Part shown: in pieces, positions 1 through 9,153 of the stretch
Position numbering within the stretch: the stretch's first letter is position 1
How the letters are laid out: every line of letters starts with the position of its first letter
Source: SYFY01 sp041752315
GTDB lineage: Bacteria > Pseudomonadota > Gammaproteobacteria > Pseudomonadales > Azotimanducaceae
Assembly (NCBI GenBank): GCA_041752315.1
Contig: JBGSHJ010000071.1
Location: 62,001-126,000, forward strand
Direction of reading: 5' to 3'
Length of the DNA stretch: 64,000 nt
Notes under the pieces: generated by a model
Database searches by the model: none
What the model saw: only the letters and a program-made list of their open reading frames with translations
What the model was told of the DNA's origin: nothing
Position numbers and translations under genes: made by a program

Positions 1-1
1 G

Positions 2-70
2 CGAACACTGGCTTCACTGCAGCAGGCCATGCGCAAGGCCGACTCGATGACCGGCACTGCCGATTTCTGA
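2..70 (+). CDS. 3' end of an unidentified protein (partial)
   Basis: An open frame enters from the left edge and ends in TGA at 68-70. The visible tail is about 22 residues, ending in KADSMTGTADF. It stops one base before the stop codon of the convergent SDR gene, which is a typical end-to-end arrangement. There is too little sequence to name a family. Confidence 0.5.
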   Translation, partial: RTLASLQQAMRKADSMTGTADF

Positions 71-940
71 TCAGTCCCGATCGTCGAGCAGTCCCTGCAT
101 GCGCATGGCTCGTACCGCGGATCGCTGCTGGAGACGCTGCAACTCTTCGACAGCGGCGGCATCCGGCTCCCATCCACCTCGGGCATCACGCAGCCCACCG
201 TCCATGACCACATAACTTCCTGACATGAAGGCGCCATCCGGCCCGACCATGAAACTGACCAGCCCGGCGATATCATCCGGCTGACCAACCCGTCCGACCG
301 GTGTGCGCATTTCCAGCGCTCCACGGATGACCCCGTCGCGCTCACCGGCCAGCCCGGCTGCGAGCGGCGTTTCAATGACACCCGGGCCGATGGCGTTGAC
401 GTTGATACGGTGTTTGCCAAGATCCTGGGCCCAGCCACGCACCATCATCTGCACGCCCACCTTGGTCGCTGAGTACGCCCACATGGACGCACTGGTGTTG
501 AGAGCGGCAAGCGATGAAATGCAGACGATCCGACCCCCTGAACCGAGCTTGACCATCTGCTGCGCCGCCGCCTGTACCGTCAGGAAAACACCGGTGAGAT
601 TCACGTCGAGCTGATCCTGCCAGTCCTTGAGAGACAGTTCGAGTACAGAGCCACCACGACCGATACCGGCATTCGCCACCGCAATGTCGAGGCGCCCCAG
701 CGTCGCCACACAATCGTGTGCCGCCTGCTGGATCTGCACTTGCGACGCCACATTGGCCTTCAGCACCAGAGCCCTTCGACCAAGCTGGGTCACATGATCC
801 GCCGTTTCCCGCGCACCCTCCTGATCGATATCGGGAATGCAGATATCCGCGCCTTCGCGGGCCAGTCGCAATGCCGTACCACGACCAATTCCCGAGCCTG
901 CGCCAGTGATAAAGGCGACCTTGCCAATCAAGGCATTCAT
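71..940 (-). CDS. SDR family NAD(P)-dependent oxidoreductase
   Basis: Classical short-chain dehydrogenase/reductase of 289 residues. The cofactor motif TGAGSGIG lies at residues 12-19, NAG at 90-92, and the catalytic Ser143, Tyr156 and Lys160 have the usual spacing. A PGVIETPL-type substrate loop follows and the C-terminus carries an extra tail of about 35 charged residues (from about 255). Its ATG overlaps the stop of the GST gene (ATGA), so it is the last gene of a minus-strand run cupin-gloB-rarD-GST-SDR. The substrate is not deducible; SDRs of this type usually act on hydroxyl/keto groups of acyl or alcohol compounds. Confidence 0.9.
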   Translation of the reverse strand: MNALIGKVAFITGAGSGIGRGTALRLAREGADICIPDIDQEGARETADHVTQLGRRALVLKANVASQVQIQQAAHDCVATLGRLDIAVANAGIGRGGSVLELSLKDWQDQLDVNLTGVFLTVQAAAQQMVKLGSGGRIVCISSLAALNTSASMWAYSATKVGVQMMVRGWAQDLGKHRINVNAIGPGVIETPLAAGLAGERDGVIRGALEMRTPVGRVGQPDDIAGLVSFMVGPDGAFMSGSYVVMDGGLRDARGGWEPDAAAVEELQRLQQRSAVRAMRMQGLLDDRD

Positions 941-1608
941 GATGCTGGCCTCCCGGCTGATTCTGCGAGCGGTGTATGCGGATCAATCACCCGGTAACTG
1001 GGCCGGCTGCGCAACCTTTGCAGGTAGGCCGCCACATGTGGGTACGCGCTCAGATCCATGCCATCCACCGCCAGCACCATGGCTACGGCCATGAAAGGTA
1101 TGTCGGCAAGGGAAAAGTCGTCACAAAGATACTCACGTCCAGCCAGTTCGCGCTCGAGAAACGGAAAAATCTGCGTCCTCAGCCGTTCGCGCCCTCGCTC
1201 CATACCGGCCTCATCCCGTTGTTCGGGCGGTGACCACCACGGCATCCAGATCATCGGCAGATGGGTCGTGAGCACGCCTTCGTCGCCAAAGTTTTCCAGT
1301 GCGCGTGCACGGGCACGCATCACCGGTGATTTGGGCAGCAGCGAAGGTTCCGGGTAGGCTTCTTCCAGATATTCGTTGATGACCGTCGAATCGAACACCA
1401 CGTTCTCGCCATCGGTGATCCACGGGACTTTGCCAAGAGGGTGGAACCGCAGAACCTCCGGCACCTTTTTCCAGACATCTCCCGGTCGCACCGTCTGCAC
1501 GGCGTACGGCAGTCCTTTTTCTTCCAGCACCACCTTGGTCTTGCTGCCATTGGTCGAGCGCAGTGTTCCGTACGGGTATTCCCGTTCCATCGTGAAGAGC
1601 GTGATCAC
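937..1608 (-). CDS. glutathione S-transferase family protein
   Basis: 223 residues with a GST layout: an N-terminal thioredoxin-like domain (about 1-85) with the cis-Pro element KVPWIT and the glutathione gamma-glutamyl-binding element FDSTVINEYLEE, then an all-helical C-terminal domain with FSLADIPF near residue 165. It starts with GTG overlapping the TGA of rarD (GTGA), which supports translational coupling; an internal ATG lies seven codons in. Cytosolic. The precise class and substrate cannot be told; proximity to glyoxalase II, another glutathione enzyme, suggests electrophile or thiol-adduct handling. Confidence 0.88.
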   Translation of the reverse strand: MITLFTMEREYPYGTLRSTNGSKTKVVLEEKGLPYAVQTVRPGDVWKKVPEVLRFHPLGKVPWITDGENVVFDSTVINEYLEEAYPEPSLLPKSPVMRARARALENFGDEGVLTTHLPMIWMPWWSPPEQRDEAGMERGRERLRTQIFPFLERELAGREYLCDDFSLADIPFMAVAMVLAVDGMDLSAYPHVAAYLQRLRSRPSYRVIDPHTPLAESAGRPAS

Positions 1609-2501
1609 GCCAGTGTTCCTAGTCGCTGGTGACGCCAGCGATCATACAGACCCTCTCCGGAGAAAATCAGCAGCGCCAGCCAGATGCAGGAAAACGTCAC
1701 CAGCTGACCCGGTCGCAACCGTTCGTCGTAAATCCCGATCGCGACCACCAGCGCAATCGTTGGCGCCAGATACTGAAGAAACCCGAGGATGGTGAGGGGA
1801 ATCCGCAACGTTGCCGCAGAAAAGGCCAGCAAGGGCAGAATGGTCACCAGACCACCCATGGCCAACAGCGACCACTGGCCAAACGTGTGGGAGACGATCA
1901 ACCGGCCGTCCGCCAGATAACTCCAGCAGAGGTAACCCAATGCGGCTGGCAACAACCACAGGACTTCGACGGCGAGACCTGACAGCGAGGCCACACCCAG
2001 CTGTTTGCGCAGCAACCCGTACAGGCCAAAACTGAGCGCCAGACCCAGCGCGACCCAGGGAATCCTATCCTGAACCACCAGCTCGTGCCCGACGCCAATG
2101 GCGGCAATCCCCAGTGCAACCCATTGCCAGGGGGTGGGTCTCTCTCCCAGCACCGCGACACCCAGCAGCACCGTCAACAGCGGATTGATGTAGTAGCCCA
2201 GGCTGGTCTCGATCATCCGCTCGTTGAACAACGCCCAGACATAGATCAACCAGTTGCTGGCCAGCAGGAGACTGCTCACCGCCAGTCCGAGGATGAGCCG
2301 AACCGGTAGCCGAACCACTGAACGCAGTTGACCCATCAACAGGAGCAAACCGGTCAACAGGAGCACCGACCAGACAATGCGATGGGCCAGCACTTCCGGT
2401 GCCGAGGCAAAGGCGACCGCCATGAAATAGATGGGGATCAAACCCCAGATCACATAAGCGGTCGCGCCATAAACAACACCATGGCGTTCATCGGAGGTCA
2501 C
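1605..2501 (-). CDS. rarD: RarD-type EamA transporter
   Basis: 298-residue polytopic inner-membrane protein with about ten hydrophobic helices in two EamA-type halves. The N-terminal stretch YGATAYVIWGLIPIYF and the HRIVWSVL segment are characteristic of RarD. RarD proteins are drug/metabolite superfamily exporters of unproven substrate, named for chloramphenicol tolerance. It has a GTG start six bases after the gloB stop, and its stop overlaps the GST start, so it sits inside the operon. Confidence 0.9.
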   Translation of the reverse strand: MTSDERHGVVYGATAYVIWGLIPIYFMAVAFASAPEVLAHRIVWSVLLLTGLLLLMGQLRSVVRLPVRLILGLAVSSLLLASNWLIYVWALFNERMIETSLGYYINPLLTVLLGVAVLGERPTPWQWVALGIAAIGVGHELVVQDRIPWVALGLALSFGLYGLLRKQLGVASLSGLAVEVLWLLPAALGYLCWSYLADGRLIVSHTFGQWSLLAMGGLVTILPLLAFSAATLRIPLTILGFLQYLAPTIALVVAIGIYDERLRPGQLVTFSCIWLALLIFSGEGLYDRWRHQRLGTLA

Positions 2502-2507
2502 GACGTC

Positions 2508-3290
2508 TCAGAACCGGTCTTTGCGGCGACGAGTCTCGGCAAACACGGATGCCAACGGTGCACCAACGAGGTCGAGATTGCGTTGCAGCGACACATCCGC
2601 TGCTCGCAGAAACGGATTGGTGGCTTTTTCACGCCGCAGTGTCGTCGGAACCGTCGGTTTGCCGTCTGCTCGCAACGCGTTGATTTCCGCGCTTCGCGCA
2701 ACCAGGTCGGTGTTGCCCGGATCAACCGACAGTGCAAACCGTGCGTTTGACTGGGTGTATTCATGGGCGCAGTACAACACCGTGTCATCCGGCAACGACA
2801 TGATCTTGCCCAGGCTGTCCCACATCTGCTCTGGAGTGCCCTCGAACAACCTGCCGCAGCCAAGGACAAACAAGGTATCCCCCACAAAGGCAACGCCGTC
2901 ATCGGCGAAGTAGAACGCAATGTGGCCTGTGGTATGACCGGGAACTTCCAGCACTTCGACCCTGGATTGACCAAACAACCACGTATCACCATCCCGGAGG
3001 CGTACGTCGATTCCGGGGATGCGCGCGGCGTCACAGTCGGCACCGACAACCGTGCAACCCCACTGCGCCTTGAGTTCTTCGTTACCACCGGCATGATCAA
3101 AATGGTGGTGGGTATTGAGGATGTGGGTCAACCGCCAGCCCTTCCTCGCCAGGGCAGCATTGATGGCCTTCGCATCCGGGGTATCGATGCTGGCGGTCAG
3201 ACCACTGGCCGGCTCGTGCACCAGATATCCATAGTTGTCGTCGAGACAGGGAATCTGGTGAATCTCCACAGTCATGTGCTGCACAGTCAT
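2508..3290 (-). CDS. gloB: hydroxyacylglutathione hydrolase (glyoxalase II)
   Basis: Metallo-beta-lactamase fold enzyme hydrolysing S-lactoylglutathione to lactate and glutathione, the second step of methylglyoxal detoxification. The metal motif THHHFDH is present near residue 58, with later ligands in GHTTGH, GDTLF and the HEYT element. I chose the ATG at 3288-3290: it follows the upstream stop by a few bases, is preceded by GAGGG and gives 260 residues, the usual length. A longer open frame to 3443 would run through the cupin gene and is not expected. A second ATG at 3275 is possible. Confidence 0.93.
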   Translation of the reverse strand: MTVQHMTVEIHQIPCLDDNYGYLVHEPASGLTASIDTPDAKAINAALARKGWRLTHILNTHHHFDHAGGNEELKAQWGCTVVGADCDAARIPGIDVRLRDGDTWLFGQSRVEVLEVPGHTTGHIAFYFADDGVAFVGDTLFVLGCGRLFEGTPEQMWDSLGKIMSLPDDTVLYCAHEYTQSNARFALSVDPGNTDLVARSAEINALRADGKPTVPTTLRREKATNPFLRAADVSLQRNLDLVGAPLASVFAETRRRKDRF

Positions 3291-3294
3291 GTGA

Positions 3295-3669
3295 TCAACC
3301 CTCGAGTGGAATGAAAAGGCATTGGCGTGGACGACCGTCGACATTGCGCGACTTGTGTCCGCGTCCGGTCGTATCTTCGGCAAGCAGAATCGAACCGGGA
3401 CCCAACCGCCGGACGGTGCCATCACCGATCTCGATATCCACACTGCCCGTCAGATTGACCACCAGCTGACGACGCGGCGCCGTATGAAAATCGAGGTCGT
3501 AACTGCCCGACACCTCGCGGAACATCACGCCCTTGCCTCGCCACAGTTCGGAGATGCTGCCCATCGGCCCCTGGTCCTCGAGGTGGACGGTCACGTCTTC
3601 AAAATGACTCTCACCATCTGGACCCGTATAGACCCGTACAATTTCCACAGCCTGTTCACCGTCATGCAA
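3295..3669 (-). CDS. cupin-domain protein
   Basis: 124-residue small protein with a cupin-like beta-barrel: FHTAPRRQLVVNLTGSVDIEIGDG followed by a glycine-rich turn and GPGSILLAEDTTGRGHKS, although the metal-binding His set is incomplete. First gene of the minus-strand run that continues into gloB (4 bp gap). No ATG is available in frame at the 5' end: the start is TTG at 3669, or GTG at 3648 where AACAGG precedes. Function unknown; cupins of this size may bind small ligands or metals. Confidence 0.75.
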   Translation of the reverse strand: MHDGEQAVEIVRVYTGPDGESHFEDVTVHLEDQGPMGSISELWRGKGVMFREVSGSYDLDFHTAPRRQLVVNLTGSVDIEIGDGTVRRLGPGSILLAEDTTGRGHKSRNVDGRPRQCLFIPLEG

Positions 3670-3700
3670 CGTGCACCGAAACTAAACACTGTGGTAGGCC

Positions 3701-4924
3701 ATGTCCAGAACTGTGAGTGATGGGTCAACAGAACTGAACCGCTTTGTTCGCTGGTGGTATCTGCACGAATTCCTGCAGGGTTTTGTGTTGCTGTATCCGG
3801 TGTACGCGATCTTCATGCTCGACCGGGGACTGTCACCGCTCGAATTGAGTTGGCTTTTCATCATCTGGTCCGGGTCGGCCATGGCATTTGAGGTGCCTAC
3901 CGGCGTCTGGGCTGACCGATTCTCTCGCCGGAACCTGTTGATCGTGGCCAATCTCATCAAAGCCGCGGCGTTTGGAATCTGGTGGCTGACACCGGGGTTC
4001 GCCGGTTTTGCAGCCGGGTTTGTACTGTGGGCACTGGCGAGTGCCTGTTCCAGTGGCGCAAGCGAAGCCTACGTCCATGATCAGATCTCCCTCGCCCGGC
4101 GGCCCGAGCTGTTCGAACGGGTTTATGGTCGGGGCAGCGCGTTTGAGCAGGCCGGTGCCGTCGTGGCCCTGGCGCTGGGTGGTGCCCTCGCCGCGATCGG
4201 CTTCGATCTCGTTTTCCTGGCGTCCATCGTGACTTGCGTGGCGGCAGCACTGGCCGCACGTATGGGTTTTCGGGAGATCGGTTCTGCAGACGCGCTCCAT
4301 GTGTCCGAGCCGGACGTTCGACCGATGCTTTTTTTTTCAACGCTCAGGGAAAGTGCGAGGGTTTCCCTGGCCACTCGCGGCGTCGCCGTGGCCATCGCGA
4401 TCATCGCCCTCCTGGGAGTCGTCCCGGAAATCCTCGACGAGTACATTGGCCCGCTGCTCGACGAACCGACCGTCTTTTCGGTGACATCGATCGGTCTTTT
4501 CTACGCGTTGTTGTCCATACCGGGTCTCGTCGGCACGGCGGTGGCTGAATACTGGAAAAGCGCGACACCCGTTTCGATGTGTGCAGGCTACCTCCTGGTG
4601 GGTTTGCTGCTGGTTCAGTCCACATGGTTTGGGCCATGGGGGCTCATCGTGACTCTCGCGACTGTATTTTTCACGCACGGTGTCCTGTCTGTCCTGTTGC
4701 AGGGTTTCCTGCAGCGGAGGATCGACAACACCAGCCGCGCCACTGTCACGTCGCTTGCGAGTCTCGCGCAATCCGGATTTGCGCTGCCGCTTTATGGTGT
4801 AATCGGAGCCATCGCAGTGAGTCAGGGATTCAGCGGCGCGTTTACAATGGCTGGCTTTTATACCGTCGCCGTCGGCAGCATCCTGCTGGTGATTGCGACC
4901 AGAACTCGTGCTGACCCTTCATGA
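3701..4924 (+). CDS. MFS transporter
   Basis: 407-residue inner-membrane carrier with 12 predicted helices. The MFS motif A variant GVWADRFSRR lies between helices 2 and 3 (about residues 68-77). The two halves are separated by a short cytoplasmic loop near residue 200. It is transcribed divergently from the cupin gene with only 31 bp between starts, so the two share a regulatory region. Substrate unknown. The start ATG has AGG only two bases upstream; a GTG at 3713 is an alternative. Confidence 0.85.
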   Translation: MSRTVSDGSTELNRFVRWWYLHEFLQGFVLLYPVYAIFMLDRGLSPLELSWLFIIWSGSAMAFEVPTGVWADRFSRRNLLIVANLIKAAAFGIWWLTPGFAGFAAGFVLWALASACSSGASEAYVHDQISLARRPELFERVYGRGSAFEQAGAVVALALGGALAAIGFDLVFLASIVTCVAAALAARMGFREIGSADALHVSEPDVRPMLFFSTLRESARVSLATRGVAVAIAIIALLGVVPEILDEYIGPLLDEPTVFSVTSIGLFYALLSIPGLVGTAVAEYWKSATPVSMCAGYLLVGLLLVQSTWFGPWGLIVTLATVFFTHGVLSVLLQGFLQRRIDNTSRATVTSLASLAQSGFALPLYGVIGAIAVSQGFSGAFTMAGFYTVAVGSILLVIATRTRADPS

Positions 4925-5002
4925 ACGTTGCTCGCTTCCCACCTGCAGCCGAACTTTCATGGAGGGTGCGGGTGGGTTAACAACCGGGCGGAAGCGGAAA
5001 GC

Positions 5003-5884
5003 ATGGGCAGGACTGGCAACGCAGTACTCGACAACATCCTCGATCTGTTCGCCATCGAACGCATCGAAGAAAACCTGTTTCGTGGCCAGAATCACGACAC
5101 CGAGCATGTCTTTGGAGGGCAGGTCCTGGCGCAGGCCATGACCGCCGCATTTCGCACGGTGACCAAGGAGCAGCATCTGCATTCGATGCATGCGTATTTC
5201 CTGCGACCCGGTGACTGGCGTGTACCGATCCTCTACGAGGTCGATCGAATCCGCGACGGCAGGTCATTCTCGACCCGGCGCGTCGTCGCCATCCAGCACG
5301 GCAAGGCGATCTTCAATCTCTCCTCGAGCTGGCAAAAGATCGAAACCGGACTGGCCCACACCACACCGTTTCCAAACGTGCTGCCCCCCCATTGCCTGCG
5401 CAGTGATCGGGAACTGTTCCAGGAACTGGCGCGGGAACAACCCGAGGTCGCACGTTACTCGTTCCGGTTTGAGGCCATCGATTCACGGCAGGTAGAAAGT
5501 CTGCTGATGGCCAATGAAGATCCACATCTGCCGGTCAAACACACCTGGCTGAAGACCCGCGAGACACTGTCAGATCATGAGGAAGTGCACCTGGCGATGC
5601 TCGCCTACATGTCCGACCTGGACTTCATGTCGACCTCGATGCTGCCTCACGGAGGACGGCGCCTGAGGGATCAGATCTATGGCGCAAGCCTCGATCACGC
5701 GATCTGGTTCCATCGAAAATTTCGCGCTGATGAGTGGCTGCTGTTTGCCAAGACTTCACCCAGTGCACAGGGTGCCAGGGGATTTGTCCGCGGCCACTTC
5801 TTCACCGAGACCGGAGAACTGGTGGCAACGGCCGCGCAGGAATGTCTGATTCGGCCGATATCACCCGTGAAGGCGACCGGTTGA
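5003..5884 (+). CDS. tesB: acyl-CoA thioesterase II
   Basis: Double hot-dog thioesterase of 293 residues that hydrolyses medium and long acyl-CoA to free fatty acid and CoA. Seen: LFRGQNH and VFGGQVLAQAM in the N-terminal hot-dog, and the C-terminal catalytic positions known from E. coli TesB (Asp in SLDHAIWFH, a Ser/Thr position in KTSPSAQG, Gln in TAAQECLI). The frame is open up to 4928, but the family start is the ATG at 5003, giving the usual length. It follows the MFS gene by about 80 bp on the same strand. Confidence 0.93.
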   Translation: MGRTGNAVLDNILDLFAIERIEENLFRGQNHDTEHVFGGQVLAQAMTAAFRTVTKEQHLHSMHAYFLRPGDWRVPILYEVDRIRDGRSFSTRRVVAIQHGKAIFNLSSSWQKIETGLAHTTPFPNVLPPHCLRSDRELFQELAREQPEVARYSFRFEAIDSRQVESLLMANEDPHLPVKHTWLKTRETLSDHEEVHLAMLAYMSDLDFMSTSMLPHGGRRLRDQIYGASLDHAIWFHRKFRADEWLLFAKTSPSAQGARGFVRGHFFTETGELVATAAQECLIRPISPVKATG

Positions 5885-5901
5885 CAGACCGGTGCTATCG
5901 T

Positions 5902-5931
5902 CGGTCGGGTCGTGCAGTCACTTCCCGACCG
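5902..5931. terminator. hairpin between convergent tesB and peroxiredoxin genes
   Basis: Perfect inverted repeat CGGTCGGG / CCCGACCG (8 bp arms, 14-base loop) in the 69 bp between two converging genes. There is no T-tract on either side, so it may be a weak or Rho-assisted bidirectional terminator. Confidence 0.5.
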
Positions 5932-5953
5932 GAACACCGATCAGACGGGATCG

Positions 5954-6433
5954 TTACAGGCTGGCGAGTATCGCTTCCGCCTTGCTGACTTCCAGTTTGC
6001 CCGGTGCTTCGACGGCGAGTTTTTTCACTACCCCGTTGTCGACCACCATGGCGTAACGCTGACTCCGTGTACCCAGACCAAAACCGGAGCCATCCATTTC
6101 CAGGCCTATGGCCTTGGTGAACTGGCCATTGCCATCACCCACCATGAGCAGGTGCTCGGCGTTTTTGTCCTTGCCCCAGGCGTCCATCACAAACGCATCG
6201 TTCACCGACAGGCAGACGATGCTGTCGACACCCTTGGCCTTGATGGCATCCGCATTGACGACGTAACCCGGCAGGTGTGCCATGGAGCAGGTGGGGGTGA
6301 ATGCACCAGGAACGGCAAAGACCACCACCTTCTTGCCGTCAAACAGATCGCTTGTCGTGACAGCCGCTGGCTTGCCATCACGCATCGTGTGCAGCGTCGC
6401 CGCTGGCAGCTTGTCGCCTTCTTTGATTGCCAT
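5954..6433 (-). CDS. peroxiredoxin, Prx5-like
   Basis: 159-residue thiol peroxidase that reduces hydrogen peroxide and alkyl hydroperoxides in the cytosol. The active-site motif PGAFTPTCS places the peroxidatic cysteine at residue 49. A second cysteine at about 74 (SIVCLSVND) matches the position of the conserved non-catalytic Cys in bacterial Prx5 proteins. The GLGTRSQRYAMVVDNG segment and the C-terminal SKAEAILASL are typical of this subfamily. It ends convergently with tesB and has its own promoter candidate upstream. Confidence 0.93.
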   Translation of the reverse strand: MAIKEGDKLPAATLHTMRDGKPAAVTTSDLFDGKKVVVFAVPGAFTPTCSMAHLPGYVVNADAIKAKGVDSIVCLSVNDAFVMDAWGKDKNAEHLLMVGDGNGQFTKAIGLEMDGSGFGLGTRSQRYAMVVDNGVVKKLAVEAPGKLEVSKAEAILASL

Positions 6434-6471
6434 GGTCAGGGTTCCTGTAGAGTCCGTGGAGTTGGGACGGC

Positions 6472-6500
6472 ATTGTGGTTACTTGCCAGGGAACGGTCAA
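6472..6500 (-). promoter_or_regulatory. sigma-70-like promoter candidate for the peroxiredoxin gene
   Basis: On the minus strand TTGACC (6500-6495) is followed after exactly 17 bases by CACAAT (6477-6472). This would give a leader of roughly 30 bases before the ATG at 6433. Matched by eye only. Confidence 0.4.
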
Positions 6501-6676
6501 CGATTGTCACGGTCCAACCACGGAATGCATGAATATCTCTATATCTGATAATAACTTGCGAACGCCATCCCATCTTGCAAGGGTCTTTTTTTGCACGGAT
6601 ACTGCGGACTCGCAGGATGCATGAACCTCTGCGCTACACTCATTCTACGAGCTGGACGAGCCCCCGCAGTATCACG

Positions 6677-8335
6677 ATGACACTGACGTTTCGCGCAATC
6701 ATTCTGATGTCATGCGTGCTCATTGGAGCTTGCGAGAAGGCACAGCCTTCAACCCGGACCGCGCCGCAGATCGCACCGATGCTGGTTGTCCATCCCCCGG
6801 CACCTCCTGCTGTCCCGGCTGGCCCCGCTTACGCGTCCATCGACCTGCCACGCCGCACGGACTGGTCAGTGGAACCACAAACCGCAGTCGAGCCTGAAGA
6901 AGCCGAAAGTGGACTGGGCGTCCTGGCTGCCGTTGTCGCAGTCAACAGCACTGCGCTGCCCGCCGCCAACACGGCCGAATTCGATACCCGTGTGCTGGCC
7001 GACGGACTGGATGCTGCAACAAACCCGATCTCCTCCGTGGAACCGGTCGACAAACCAGTGTCCGCGCAGACGCCCTCCGCCACCCGGCCGGCGATGCCGA
7101 CTCCCGAGTTTGTGGTCGATGAGTTTCTCGGCGAACCCTTTGTACCGGGCACCTTGTCACAGCGATTCTGGCAGGCTGGCCAGGATTTCCACGGTACAGA
7201 AATCCCGACCCCGGTTCTTGTTGCAACGGGTACCGATGAGGGTCCGACTCTGTGCATCACCGGCGCAATCCATGGCGATGAGCTCAATGGCATCAAGGCC
7301 GTGCATTCGGTGATGTACGATACCGACCCGACCCGGCTCAAGGGTCGGATCATTGGCGTACCCATCGTCAATCTCTCCGGTTTCCAGCGTCAGTCACGTT
7401 ATCTGGCCGATCGTCGTGACCTGAATCGTTACTTTCCCGGCAATCCGCGTGGCAGCTCGGCATCCCGCATGGCGTTCAGTTTCTTTCGCGAAGTCATACT
7501 GCACTGTGACGCGCTGGTCGATCTGCACACGGGCTCATTCTATCGTTCCAACCTGCCGCAGATTCGCGGTGACCTTAAAAACGAAGCGGTGCTCAAGCTG
7601 ACCCGCGGTTTTGGATCCACCGCCGTGATGCACAGCGTCGGCGCTCGCGGCACATTGCGCTATGCCGCGACTGCTGCAGGGATTCCGGCCGTCACGCTCG
7701 AGGCAGGTGAACCACTGCGTGTGGACGAAAATGCGGTCGCCGACTCCGTGCGCGCCGTCAACGCGCTGATCCACGCTCTTGGTATGACAAAGAAGCGCAC
7801 GCGTGTTGGCAGCCCGGAGCCGGTGTATTACACAACGACCTGGTTGCGAGCCGACGGCGGTGGAATCCTGTCAAGCGTGACCAGACTCGGGGAGAAGGTC
7901 AAAGCCGGCGAATTGCTGGGCACCGTCACCGATCCGATCACCAACAAGGTGACCAAGATCCGCTCGCCCAAGGACGGACGCATTCTTGGCATGGCGGTGA
8001 ACCAGTTTGTCATCCCGGGGTTTGCGGTCTACCACCTCGGCCTGCCGGTCCCCCGCGGCGATGTTGATCTGTTGCCACTTGAAGACGAAGCGGATTTCCT
8101 CGAAGACGATACCGAACAGATGAGCGAAGCCGATCATCTGGATCCCGGCGGCAATCCGGCAGAGTCAAGAATGGAAGAGCCTCCTGCAACTGCGCCTACA
8201 GGGCCGCGCGGGGATTCTCCCGCGGGTTCGTTGCCCATCGATTCACCCGATCCAGATATGGAGTGGGATGCAGACGGGCAGGAACCCCTTCCCCCGATCC
8301 AGGATCGGCTCAACGAAACTGAAAGCAACGAATGA
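6677..8335 (+). CDS. lipoprotein of the succinylglutamate desuccinylase/aspartoacylase family
   Basis: 552 residues from the ATG at 6677, which gives a clear lipoprotein signal ending in the lipobox IGAC (Cys about residue 19); longer in-frame starts from 6575 would spoil it. A Pro-rich, low-complexity region (about 20-130) precedes a zinc deacylase domain. Zinc-binding HGDE (in GAIHGDELNG) and DLHTG motifs, plus RDLNRYFPG, are the hallmarks of the AstE/AspA/M14-like fold. A C-terminal lipoyl-like beta module follows (GEKVKAGELLGTV and KIRSPKDGRILGM). The last 70 residues are acidic and Pro-rich. It likely sits in the envelope and may cleave N-acyl amino acids or trim peptides; the substrate is unknown. 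Confidence 0.82.
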   Translation: MTLTFRAIILMSCVLIGACEKAQPSTRTAPQIAPMLVVHPPAPPAVPAGPAYASIDLPRRTDWSVEPQTAVEPEEAESGLGVLAAVVAVNSTALPAANTAEFDTRVLADGLDAATNPISSVEPVDKPVSAQTPSATRPAMPTPEFVVDEFLGEPFVPGTLSQRFWQAGQDFHGTEIPTPVLVATGTDEGPTLCITGAIHGDELNGIKAVHSVMYDTDPTRLKGRIIGVPIVNLSGFQRQSRYLADRRDLNRYFPGNPRGSSASRMAFSFFREVILHCDALVDLHTGSFYRSNLPQIRGDLKNEAVLKLTRGFGSTAVMHSVGARGTLRYAATAAGIPAVTLEAGEPLRVDENAVADSVRAVNALIHALGMTKKRTRVGSPEPVYYTTTWLRADGGGILSSVTRLGEKVKAGELLGTVTDPITNKVTKIRSPKDGRILGMAVNQFVIPGFAVYHLGLPVPRGDVDLLPLEDEADFLEDDTEQMSEADHLDPGGNPAESRMEEPPATAPTGPRGDSPAGSLPIDSPDPDMEWDADGQEPLPPIQDRLNETESNE

Positions 8336-8393
8336 AGGATGGGTCCTGACAAGCCGCCGGTGTGGCTCGTTCAGGCGACTCCCGTGCGCGCTG

Positions 8394-9056
8394 TCAACGC
8401 CATGCAAACTGGGGTTGTTCAAAGTGCGCAACACGAGTCGGAAGCCCCAGCAGACACACTTCCCTGAACTGATAGATCATCGCCGCGGTCGGCGCAGCGA
8501 TACTGTCAGTTCCGATCGGCATGTGTAACACGGGATGCTCGGAATGATCGACCGCATCCAGCCTGGGTGCGTCCACACGCAGGAATTCGGTCAGGGGAAT
8601 CCGGTGGATCGAGGCAACTTCATCCTCGTTGAGATGAGGTTTCTCCGCGGCGCCGGCCCAGACCACCACAGGGGAAATGACAAAACCTGATCGGGTGACA
8701 AAGTCATCCAGCCGACCCAGAACCTGGTCAGGGCTGATGTCGACCCCGACCTCTTCGTGCATTTCACGCAATGCACATTCGATCACGCTCTCGCCAGCAT
8801 CCAGACGCCCGCCCGGGAATGCCCACTGCCCGGGATGGTTGCGCAGTTTTGCCGAGCGTCGGGTCAGCATGAGCGCGGCATCCCTTGACCACACCTCGTG
8901 CACGGGCAGTCCATCAATCCCGGCGCCGAGACCTGCATCAACGATGGCGATTGCCACGGCTGCATGACTGCGATCGCTCACATCCTGCACCTGGCGCGTG
9001 GCAAAGTTGCGCAGCTGTCGCAGGACAGACTGTTTGAGAGGATCGTTGCGTAACAT
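8394..9056 (-). CDS. Nudix hydrolase, CoA pyrophosphatase-like
   Basis: 220-residue hydrolase with the Nudix box at residues 83-105 (GGRLDAGES, then REMHEEVG). The preceding LRNHPGQWAFPGG and the overall length resemble the CoAse (NudL/YeaB) group, which cleaves CoA to 4'-phosphopantetheine and 3',5'-ADP. I chose the ATG at 9056; the open frame extends to 9239 but would overlap the neighbouring enoyl-CoA hydratase by 86 bp. It lies downstream of that gene on the same strand, in line with a CoA-related role. Confidence 0.82.
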   Translation of the reverse strand: MLRNDPLKQSVLRQLRNFATRQVQDVSDRSHAAVAIAIVDAGLGAGIDGLPVHEVWSRDAALMLTRRSAKLRNHPGQWAFPGGRLDAGESVIECALREMHEEVGVDISPDQVLGRLDDFVTRSGFVISPVVVWAGAAEKPHLNEDEVASIHRIPLTEFLRVDAPRLDAVDHSEHPVLHMPIGTDSIAAPTAAMIYQFREVCLLGLPTRVAHFEQPQFAWR

Positions 9057-9153
9057 GCTGGCCCTGTTTGTCTGCGAACGGTCTGCTGGTACTGCCTTGT
9101 CAATGCACGCCTTGTTGATGACTTCAGGCAAGGTGCTGAAAAATGGCTGAATT

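Noticed and set aside
3291..3443. 51-residue N-terminal extension of glyoxalase II
   Set aside because: It runs through the cupin gene; a start at 3290 gives the family length and has a ribosome site.
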